Positions 49,901 to 61,900 of a stretch of DNA of 64,000 nt are shown here, piece by piece. The notes under the pieces are model-generated. The model was not told where the DNA came from. It was given only the letters and a program-made list of their open reading frames with translations, and did no database searches. Origin of the DNA: Enoplolaimus lenunculus (Eukaryota > Nematoda > Enoplea > Enoplida > Thoracostomopsidae); NCBI GenBank assembly GCA_030248215.1, contig JASANG010003494.1, positions 186,001-250,000 of the forward strand, read 5' to 3'. A program made the position numbers and the translations under genes. Position 1 is the first letter of the stretch, and each line of letters opens with the position of its first letter.

Positions 49901-52900
49901 GGTTCCAGCTTGTAAGTTAACTTTTTTCATATTGCGAGTGAAATGGTTTACGTACAACAGTGTTTATGTGAATAATTCTTGCTGGAAACGGTTATCAAAT
50001 TCAACAAATATGTACCTCCCTAGGGCTTTTAACTAAAAACTGCTACATAAGGTATACACAGCTTCAGAAAATTTGAATTACGTACAATTACAAACCAATT
50101 TTACGCACAACGTTCCTACGGAAAGTTGTTACAAAGTTTAGCATTTTTTTATTACGTATTTTCTCAATTTGAAGCTAATTTGGCAGATTTTTTGCGCAAT
50201 ATTTTCACAATTTCCGAAAAATTGGCAAGTTTATTATAAAATATTTTCCACAATTTCAGCAATTTTGGCAAATTTTATATTAAACATTTTCACAAATTTC
50301 GCAAAATTGGCAAATTTTTTGTTTTAATATTTTTTACAATTTCAGCTAATCTAGCAAGTTATTGCGTATGTATTTTTACAATTTAAGCAAATTTGACCAT
50401 TTATTTGTTAAATATTTACACAATTGTAGAAAATTTGTGGTAAACTTTAATAAATATTTTTACAATTTCGGCAAATTTGGCCAATTTATCGGTAATTATT
50501 TTCACAATTTCAGCAATTTTGGCAAATTGTTAATTAGATATTTTTATAATTTCAGGTTTTTGTTAACTATTTTCACAATTTCGGTTTTTTACTAACTATT
50601 TTCACAATTACAGCGAATTTGGCAATTTTTTTATTAAATATTTTCACAATTGCAGCGAATTTGGCAATTTTTTTTATTGAATATTTTCACAATTACAGCG
50701 AATTTGGCAATTTTTTTATTAAATATTTTCACAATTACAGCGAATTTGGCAATTCTTTTATTAAATATTTTCACAATTTCAGCAAACTGCACGAAAGATC
50801 TTTGCTACAATGGAGGCGAATGTATGTCAAACGCAGCCCCGCGGATCAAACGTGCCGCATGGCAATCCGACGACCCAGAAAACGTTGGAAATCCTCTAGA
50901 TCCAACTGGCACCAACGTAACCGAAAACCGCCCTGAACCTGGAAAAGGGACATCGTTATGCGCGTGTCCTAATGGGTTTCAAGGTGGCCGCTGTCAGTAT
51001 GGTAAGTAACATCGACCAAACAGACACGCAGCCAAAGAGTGACCGTTTGAATTTTCAGCTAATTCTAGAAAATGTTTGTCTTCCGTTCTAAGAATGCAGA
51101 GGTGGAGTGGCGACCTGGCTTGCAAGTCAAGTGCCCAATGTACCCCGGTTGAAATTTGAACAGACCAAGAAAAAATTTTGATTATTTAACTATTTCTCTA
51201 AATTGTCCAGCCGATTTGTAGCGCCTCTCAGGTCCTGCAAGAAAACGCTCTGCTTATGACCTTCCTGGGACTAATTTGGCACTCGCTGAATTTAGTATTT
51301 AGCTGAATTTGCATTCGTTGAAAACGATAGCGGTTTATCATTGAGAAAGGATTATTTACATTTAAAATTAATATCCTATCATGCGATTTCACGTGTTAAA
51401 ATGATTTATTAGTTGGCGTGGTTTCAAGTATGCTCAAGAGTTTGAAAGCTGACCACGAATAGCAAATAATTGTAAGGAGGCTTAAGGGGATTTGAGGGGA
51501 TGTATATTCTGCTACTTAACAGCGTCGCTGGGAGCATAGAGAGGATGGCCAGTGTTACTTCTAGGGCTGTAACACGAGATTAAGCGTATTCCTAAGCCAA
51601 AGCCTACGACTAAGGGTTGCAAAAGCGTATTCCTAAGTCTAAGCCTAAGCTTAGGCCTACGCCTAAGTCAAAGCAAATATGTGGTCTGAAATATAAGCCT
51701 ACTCTTTTGCAGACGCACCAGAAACCAGGCCGACCCTAAAAGTAACATGGGCCGTAAGGGCCAATTATTTAAATTTTACAGTTTTTTGCGTGTTTTGAGG
51801 CAAGAACATTTAATCAAGATACAAATAATTTGAAAGGATACTCAGAACGCATCTTGTCAAAGTATTAGTTGCTTTAAAATACCGTTAAGTTTCTGTAAGA
51901 ACCGTATTAATCTTCATATGCACTCAAAATGTTATCTAAATGCGGATAAAAAAGTATTGGTAGCATCAAATTGAAAACTAATCACTGAAATTAAGACAAT
52001 TTAGGATAACTGAAAAATACTCATAGGAAAGAAAACCTACGAACTGAAATTTAAAACATTTTTTCCAAAATAAAAGAAAAAATACTCATTTTGAAAGGAA
52101 ACTACGTACTGAAATTAAAAAAATGTTTTAGCAGCGATTAGTGTATGTACGTACGTGTATGTATGTATGTCTATACAAGAAATAATATTTGACGGGTAAT
52201 AATTGAATAAACTTTGACCAAATTACGTTCCGCCGGAAGAAGAATTTTGGTGTTAATCTATTATTATTCCGGTTTAAACACTACACATGTTCTCAATGTC
52301 ACTGTTAATCCACTATGAATTAATAGATTTAAAATGATGCAGTCAGTCGTTTAATTACAAAGGGTCACAAATCAACGCATGGTTGAACCGAAACAATTAA
52401 AATTGAATGACAAAATGAGGCAAATCTTTTTGGCCCATGTATAAAACACGGCCGGATCGTTTTCCGGAGGGGCTATAATTGAGGCAGTTTAAACTTTAGG
52501 CTGATTTTGTGTTTGGCTTAGGCTTAGGAATATGATCATTGTTGTCAGTCTAGGTAGGATCCGGGACATCAGACCTTTCAACTAAGCAGCTGGAAAAGCG
52601 GGCTACAGCGAATCGAACTCTTTGCCTATGGATCCTAAGCGAATACTCTACCACTGCGTCACGTAGCCCGCCTGTCCAACTGCATTTTTCATTGACTATA
52701 TGTGTCGACCGTACAACACAATGTGCATTGCATTTATTGCATATGCACCAGCACAAGCATATCTCACATGCTTACAATTGTTACGCTTGCGTTTAGGCTT
52801 AGGCTCAGGAATATGGTTATGCTACTGTTCCGGCCCTGTTCTATACATGGGCCATCTTTGTTTTCAAAATTTTACTCAAAGTTGATCTCAGTAGTTTTCT

Positions 52901-55900
52901 ACTTTACGACCAAAATTTTTAATCAGTGTAAACGGAGTTACTCTTCTGATACTACAGTTTGTTATATTATTTATCCAGTGAATTATTTTAACGCTCGGGT
53001 CTAAAAGTAAACAATTTCAAATTGCAATTGTAGGAGGCCGCCAAATAAGATTTTCTGCGGACACCCCTGACTGTTATTTCGTTCATAATTAACTTGTGCA
53101 ATAAAACATACATTTGCAAACTTTCGCAATTTCTAATAAAATATTGCTGCAAGAATTCTTATATGGAGCAGAGTCAAAGTGACCCATTGTTATTTCGGCC
53201 CATGTTACTTTCAGGGGCATCCAGGTATATGGCGGGTCCATAAAAGAGCAGGTTTAGATTCTAGATTACATTTTTTGCTTAGGCTTAACATTGGCCGTTA
53301 TTTCTGTCATAGAAATATTTAGACTCGTGGTATCAGATGCGGCTTTAAACAGCTTTTCAAAAGCGAAACTAACGACATTACATACCTGTACTTAAAACGC
53401 TTCAATTTCTATATATTTTAATTTGCACATTTTTGCAATATTCAAAGCTATAATAATTGCATAACGTGCGCACAGATGTTACAATGCTTATTCTGCATTT
53501 ATAACGCGCAGCGTATATTAACATATTCACCATGGATCGCTCATTTTAGCCATTGTTCTGTTGTATCAAAACTGGCGTGCAATTTTGCAATTTAAACCCA
53601 AGATGCGATGATATAACGCAATGCTAAACGGATTGTTTAATGCAAAATGTCATTTATGTAAACGTTTGGTGCAGGATTGGGGCTAACAGGAGGGGACGTT
53701 TGCTTAACCAAGGATGTACACTGTATCCATTGTCTTGTGTTATTGTTAATTTTATGAATTTGGATTGTCAGTGATAAGTTGAAGCTTGGTAGTATCAGTG
53801 CTGAAATGTAGGTGGTAAATTTGGCTATATTTGCAGGGATTTGAAATGGTTATTTTTGCCAGAGTTGTTTTGTTACATCTGGTCCCTTAGACGATATGTA
53901 AATTGGAAGTAAAAGGGGTCTGGATGTATAGTAATTAAGGTAGTCGCCTAATGTGTTGTCAAAACGTTTTTGGCTCTTTGAACCAGAAATGTTCGAGTCC
54001 GTTTTGTACCGGTGCAGTTTAAACTTTATCAACTCTTGTTTTTCGGTTTAATCTTGTAAATAGTTCTAGCCAGTTTTCTAGGCACTTTTGTAGCCCCCCC
54101 CCCCACAGTAGAATAGTTTTGTTTGGTTCAGGCTTAGTTATACTGTTAAAGGCTTTAGGCTTGCAATGTGTTTATACTAACGACCCTCAGCTATATGGGT
54201 GTTGTGTGGGGAGAAAACATTGTTTTATACTTCAGGGTGGAAATGTTCCGATTTCTATTGGGTCCGTATCTTTTAATATGTATGTATATTATAAGATATA
54301 ATACATATCTCCATTATCACTTTCTCTAAGGCTCACCAGGGAAATTTAGGTCATGGGAGATTCGAGGGGGTTCCTTCGCTACCGGTGAAACCCATTTGCA
54401 ATTAGCAAAAAGATTCTGTCAAAAATCGAACAATTGTTCTAGTCGGACAACGTCATTCGACTGCATGCATTGAAGTATCGTTTCGGTTCGGTGAATCCGA
54501 ACCTGTGAACCTCACTGAAGATTGGCCTACTGAGTTACCCCCAGTTTAGACATAGAAACCGTTTAGATCTGCGTTCAGACTTGAGGTTGAAGTCAAATTG
54601 AATCAACCAGACAATGGTTAAATATCATTAGCAATTGTACCTGTTGATTGTTACCATTTGGGCTTAAGTGCTGAAACTAATCGCCGTGATAGTTATTACT
54701 TATCTTTGAGTACATTTGATCAGAGATTAATTTGGTACCAGACATCGTCCAGCCTAATATTTGCCTATGACCCCCGTTAGAATAGCAAAGTCTCGTAGCG
54801 AAATTTAAGGCAACTTTTGAAATATTGTGATTTAGGGACTCGCATACGTACATAATGCATATATGTCAGAGCTGCACGTTTACGCGCGGGTAAGAAACTT
54901 TTGATGCGGGTATACACGCGGGTAAAGAATTTCAAAGTGCGGGTAAAAATTTGTTAATCTTTACTCACCTAAAATTTTTCATAAGAATATTGAAACCTGA
55001 TAATGATGGAAAACTTGAATTTTTAAACTGTTTTTACCGTATGAGTGAAAAATAAGTAGCGAATACTGAGAGCAGATTTAAATCTACAGTTAATAAAGGA
55101 TCAAACTTTTTTGTTGTGTACGATGTGAAAGGTTGTTAGATGCTAACAGACCGCAAGGCCTTTGGTACCGACAACCGAGGTCGCTATATGATTGGCTGTC
55201 GGAAATAATCATTAAAAATATTTCAAGCGTACAAAATTATTGCATCCACGCTTTTAAAACTAGCCCTACCAGCTTTAAATGGGACTAAAATTTTTAGGAA
55301 CGGCATACTAAATGGTATTTAGTTTATAAGCTTGGTCAAAAATTGTCCGGGGAGATGGAAATTTTTCAAGGAACCAGATGCGGATCCAGCCATTTGACGG
55401 GCTGGCAAAACATATGCGATTGGCAGCGAAAAATTGTACATTTGGCTTATCGCTTTCTCCCCAAAAAACTTTCTGAAGAGAAAAATTGTACGCTAAGGAA
55501 CTTTACCATTGTATCACAAAAAATCTGACGAACAGGGCTAAACACATTATGCTTATCTTGACTTCATACACAGAAAACTGCAAATTTCATATCAACTCTT
55601 CGAAAACTGAGTTAAGCTTACTTAGATATGCATTCCAATATCTGTAAGCTAAATTTTAAACACGGGAATATTGCAAACACGTACATATCTTTTGTCACAA
55701 GGGAACGTTTAAGGACGCAGAAATGAGGAAGCAATTAGGGCACTTGCCTTGGTTACACCACCGTTTGACTGTTGCGGCACTGTGGAGTGTGTGTTTTCTC
55801 CAGCTTGTGCACGCCCGTTGCCAGGTCACTTGGCTAGGAAGGCTAAACATTTTTCAGGAGGGGCATTAAAGTTCTTCCAAAGGGGCTGATCCCTTCAGGG

Positions 55901-58900
55901 CTGGCCCCCTCTGGCTACGGGTTAGAGCCCGTGCCTCAAACTTCCAAGTTTTTTCAATATATATCAAATTAGTAGTTATAACCCCCCATAAATTAAGCTA
56001 AGTTTTCTAAATTTGATTTCTTTTAAGGAAGTCAATGTGGTGTTCCCTAAAATCTGTTTGAGCGGCCGTTCTCAAAAGAGTTCGGTTTTTTTGGCTGCGT
56101 CATTTGTCCGGTATCGCGACAATTCGTTGCCCGAAAACTGGTCACGTGGCAACTTGCAATCCAAAATTTCATCGACTCGACAATTCGTGATCCATCATTA
56201 CACTGCAACGGACTACACAAACTGCGTCAAAATTCGACTCCGCCAGATTCAAATTTGACACACTAAGCAGCACATTCGACTCTGGCGGAGTCGAATTTTG
56301 ACACAGTTTGTGTAGTCAGCAAAAGCCTATTTCAGAGAAAGTCAATTTGACTCACCATTTTTTTGCCGTGTAGGCTGAGTTTAGATTTATTCATAGGCTT
56401 TAGGACACTGCTGGGCGACAAGTTGTGCGGCGACGAATTGTTGCAGATTTGTTGTTGCAAATACGGCCAAAACTAACAGACGTTTGCAAACAACGTATTT
56501 GCATTTAACAAAGAAACTTGAACCAGTATTTTCAGCGCTGTGTCTAGTACCACAATTTAGCTTCAGTTTAAAATCCTTTCATTTAAATCTTGAGATTACT
56601 CCAAAACTGTTATCATTGATAATTTGTCTATTCTTCAAATACACGACAACGTAGATGGGTGATTTTATTTTTAATTTTTAAATTTTCAGATAAAAACGAA
56701 TGTTTAATACGAAATGGAGGCTGTCATCATGACTGTTGCAATACGATTGGAACGTACTATTGCCGATGCTGGCCAGGATTTCAATTGGCTGCCGATAAAA
56801 AGCGATGTATAGGTATGTTTGTGATTGGTTGATTTAATTTCTCGCATTTTGTAATTGGTCAATGATACTTTGAAAAGCTCAAGCGCCGCAACTACAGGGG
56901 TTGTCGCGCCGATTACGGACGGCTTCACCCCTGTCAGAAAAAATTTTATACAAACATTTCCTCATTACGGAGCTGAGAAGTTTCCATTGAGCATATGCTT
57001 GTTGTTTAGAATAAATCTAAGATTAAGTCTAAGCCTAAGCCTACTGTGGAACTGACAGCAGAAATACGGGATACACATGAAAATAAAAATAGACCTGGTG
57101 TCGTTTTTTGCTAAATATATTCGAATTTACGGCCAATGTATAGAACAGGTTAGTTACAGTAGTATCATGCATATTCCTAAGCCTAAGCGTAAGAATGACC
57201 TTTACCTAAGCCTAAGCCTAACCGCCAGCTTAAGCATGAAATAGTCTAAAGCTTAAACTTACTTTATTGCAGTCCCGCAAAAAACGTTCCGCTCCTGTTC
57301 TTTACATGAGCCGAGTTCATGAAGAATGTTTCAAATTTGAGACATTTGTTATTCTTTTAGATGTCGACGAATGTGCTGTTCACAACGGTGGCTGCGAGTA
57401 CAAATGTGTCAACAAAGCAGGAGGGTTCAGATGTGAATGCCCCCCTGGTAAGGTTCTTCATCCTGACGGCCGACAATGTTTTGGTATGTGTGATTATTTA
57501 GATAATTATAGGGGGCCTATAGTGCCGTGTTGTGATCGGATACCACACTGTAAATTTCAATGAGTTGGATAATCAATTCAGCGAGCGAGTTAGTTATTTC
57601 TGAATTAATATCAGTAAGCATTAATTCACTCTCAGTTGTGTTAATTCTCACTGTGAGTTGAGTTGACTCTGGGTGAGTTTTATAATTAACTCAGAATGAA
57701 TTGAATCAACTCAAAACTCTGAGTTCTGGTAGTCCTAACTCAGACTGAGTGATTCAACTCATTCTGAGTTAAAATCAACTCACTAAAATTTACAGTGCAC
57801 GATAATATCCTTTTGTAGGTGATGTCCAAAATGGTGCAGATACGTCTCGACTAAATTTCCTAAGAATATTGTTATATTTGAAGGTATACAGTACACGGTA
57901 CAATCGGTGGTCTGTATCCAGCTCCGGGAGAAAATCGACCTCCGGCTCAGCTTGAATTTGAGGTTCCGGCACAACCGACAGTGAATTTTTTCATATTTTC
58001 TAAAAATTATCATTCGCTCGATTAACTCTTGGCACAATTTTGAGGAATAAAATTGTATTGGTTTGGTAAAGTATGAACCTAAACTATATTTTTGATAACA
58101 CTTTAGAGATAGTTGTTATAGTTAGCAATTTGTTTCACTCGATCTCCGGTTGCGGCAAATTTTGTTAATCTTGCTCCGGTATTTTTCACATCTGGTTATA
58201 AAACGTTTTGCTTAAACACCTACTTGCTCGGCTAATTCATTATGGAGGCGTTTGCGATGACAGCGCTATTTGTTGTACATTTTAAGAATTCTTTCTGTTT
58301 AGTCTTAGGGCCAATGTTGCTTTAAGGAGCGTAACAGTAGATTAAGCGTATTCCTAAGCGTAAGCCTAAGCCTAAGCGTTGCAAAAATGTGTTCTTAAGC
58401 CTGAGCCTAAGCTTAAGCGTAAGCCTAAGCGTAAGCCTAAGCCTAAGCCTAAGCCTAAGCGTTGCAAAAATGTGTTCCTAAGCCTAAGCCTAAGCCTAAG
58501 CCTAAGCAAAAAATGTAATCTAGAATCTAAACCAACTCATTTTATGGACCCACCAGAAACCTGGACGCCCCTTAACGTAACATACGCCAGTCCTCGTCTT
58601 AGGCTTAGGTTCTTGTTTATAGCTTAGCCATTTTTAGTTATCAGCAGCTTTTTAAACCAGAAGCCTGCAGTTGTAACAAACTTGAAATATCATTTGAAGC
58701 ACTTTTAATTGCAAAATGCAAGTCAGTATAAGCTGCAACCGTTATCAGGGTACTATTCGCGTATCCAGAATTTTCTGTCTTGTAGGGGTATACAAAATGA
58801 CACATGATTGAAAAATGGTAGCGAGGGGACCTTACCATTTTTGACCAATGATTTTTAGACATAAATAAGCGGCGTATATGACCACGGCCGGCTGATAAGG

Positions 58901-61900
58901 GTTTTTGGCTTCGAAAAATTACAGGTCCATTTTTCGTTGATTTCAAAAAAATTATGTTAAAAGTTTGTCATATTTGCAAATTGTTTCTATTAGTTAAGCA
59001 AGTGCGGTACGCTGTGTTTTTTTTTGGTATCCCGACAATTCGTCACCCGACAACTTGTAATCCGACACTGCATCAACTTGACAATTTGTCGCCCATCGTT
59101 TACGCTCCGACTTAGGCTCAGAATTACGCTTAGTATTATGGTTAGATTTGTTTATGGACACTGGTGACCGACAAGCTGTCGGGCTTCAAATACTGTTGAC
59201 CGACAAGCTGTCGGGCGACAAATACTGTTGACCGACAAGCTGTCGGGCGACAAATACTGTTGACCGACAAGCTGTCGGGCGACAAATACTGTTGACCGAC
59301 AAGCTGTCGGGCGACAAATACTGTTGACCGACAAGCTGTCGGCCGACAAATTGTCGGCAGATTCGTTTTTTTAATTTATGTTTTAGACGAAAATACATGC
59401 TCAATCAGCAATGGTGGATGTCATCACGTTTGCGAAGAAGAAGATGGTAAATTCACTCGTTGTCGGTGCAATTACGGATACAAGCTGGCACCGGATAAAC
59501 GAACCTGTTATGGTAAATTCCGGAATTATTGTGACTTCAACATATCGCAAAATATCCGCCCCCTCATTGAATAATTGCGTTAATAAGAAAACATTAACGG
59601 TTTAGGCATAGTCGTTGGCTTTCGGATTTGAAAATAATATAATGGCTAGGATTAGGTCTAGGTGTAGTGTTTGACTTTAGGCTATAAACTGTAATGTTGG
59701 AGATTTAACGTTATCCAATTAACATCAGTGGGGGAAGTTTTAGATGCAGTGCGCAGCGGATGAATTCTATCTACTATATTTTCGGGTTATATATGTAGTA
59801 CGCTTTTTTGAACCTGAATACTCAAAATAGCATTAGATGCTGTGACCTCGTAGAATTAAGCAGTTGATCAACGGACGTTCCTAGGATTTCAATTTAGTAG
59901 GATTATAAAAGAAATCGTGTAACCTCTAGAAGACAAGAAAGTTATTCTAGGTCCAGTTAAAAATTTGTTTTTTTTTGTCTCTCTTATGGTTTAGGGATCG
60001 GATATATGCCCTCATCCTGTTATTTTGCATACAACTTGCGGTGATTGAAACCCCGAAAATATATTAATATCGCAAAGAATTTAGAGCTTAGCTAAGTAAT
60101 TTTGTAAAATTTGTTGCTGTAATCACATTTTTATGTAATTATTTTTGTTTATGTTTTCAGCGTTTGATCCGTGTGAAGATAACAAAGGCGGATGTGAGCA
60201 TCATTGCGTTAATGATAATGGCCGAGCAAATTGCCAATGTTACCCAGGATATCAACTGGCTCCGGATCGTTTGTCTTGCGTTGGTAAGTTCGCTGAATCG
60301 GTGGGGAAAATAGCAAATGAGTTATGATTGCCTTTGGTCTCCAGGGATTGCTTTTAAATGGTACGATTAATGTTTTAAACTCTGGACGGGTTTCAATTTG
60401 CCTACATTCCGCAACCACGGGGGGTGGCGAAGGCGGTGCGTTCCCTAGGAGAGCTTTGTCTCCCATGGCCGAAAATTATTTCCGCTGTATTAAAATAATT
60501 CTATTTTTGGAAAATTTAGTTTGCTCACCCTATGAAAACTTTGCCCTTCCACTATTAACGATTCCTAGTTGCATGGCTGTATATACTTGACTACAACGAA
60601 TGGTAAATTTCAAAGCTTAGCACACGTTTTGCATTTGATTTGGGCGACGGTGCGAACCAAGATTCAGGTTTAGCATCTGCTACACAGTTTGCTGATTTGA
60701 AAACCTATCATTGACGGACAATAGATGCTACATACATTTGAAAATATTGGTGTAAGACCAAGCGTAACGCAAAGAAATTTAGTCAACTTGAATTTAATTA
60801 ATTTTAGATTTTGACGAATGTTCTGAACTGTATCGAGGTGGATGTCAATATCGATGTATCAATACTCAAGGATCGTTTAGGTGCGCTTGCTCAGATGGCT
60901 ACGAACTCGGGACGAATGGGAAATCGTGCCAAAGTGAGTTCGCCTTTTTAACTTTATACTTTCAGGCGTAGCCAGAGGGGGGGCGAGGTGGCTAATACCC
61001 CCTCCAATGACGTTGACTAATATAGTTATGGGAATAACTAAATGCTAGGTGAAACAAAAAAAGTAAGAAACTGAATATATATACGTATATATATGTATAT
61101 ATATTATATATACATATATACATATATATATTATATATACATACATACATACATACGTACACTTAAGTAATAGGCGCGGCTCAGCACAGGCCCGTAGCCA
61201 GCTTGCATTGCTAGGGGGAGCTTAAAAATTTTCAGAAGGGACATACAAGGGTTTTCGTTGACTTACAAGCAAAGTTGAAAATTTTCTAGGGGGCCAAAAC
61301 TTTTTCAGCGGAGACTGACCCCTCTGCCACGCTTAGCTACTTAGTAAACGTTTTACTTGAGACGTTCAGGTAGAAAAAATTAGCAGAAGTTTATGGATTG
61401 TGGCTGTTGCAATATTTACTAATTTATGATTTTGCAGAAATCAAAGAATCTTGCGCTGTCAATAACGGCAAATGTCAACACAATTGTAAAGATGTGAAGA
61501 ATGGAGTGAACTGCAGTTGCTATAAAGGATACAAGCTTGCCGAAGACAGAAAGTCATGTTACGGTACGTGACCACACTATCGGATCCAGAGCGGGGGCGC
61601 ATAAGCCCCCGTGAGAAATTTTTTTGGGATAAAATGGTAAGGTCGTTACCATACAATTTGTGCTTCCTCATAAAATTGGCACTGCATACAGTAAAAGTTG
61701 CGTTTCCTAACTTTTGACTGCTCGCCTCACCTGTCACAAATTTCTAGACCCACCGCTGCGTGCTCGTATCCGCTAAAGGGATGAGCAGAAAACACTATTC
61801 CCCATATGAAAAATTTTGGTTTCTCTGGAAAAGTTTCAGTTTGGTTAAAAATGGTAATATTGGGGCATTTTACAAATTTTCACTGTTGTGCGATTAAAAT

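Noticed and set aside
50362-50595. 77-codon frame upstream of exon 4 as a coding exon
   Set aside because: It is the tandem acceptor-like array read in frame; the YFHNF-like peptides come from the repeat unit. Only the part next to exon 4 could be translated, and only by alternative acceptor use.
58379-58627. KPKPKP-rich protein
   Set aside because: This is the CCTAAG hexamer array of a family B element read as protein.
59166-59357. CRISPR array
   Set aside because: The 32-bp units follow each other without variable spacers, and the context is an animal intron.
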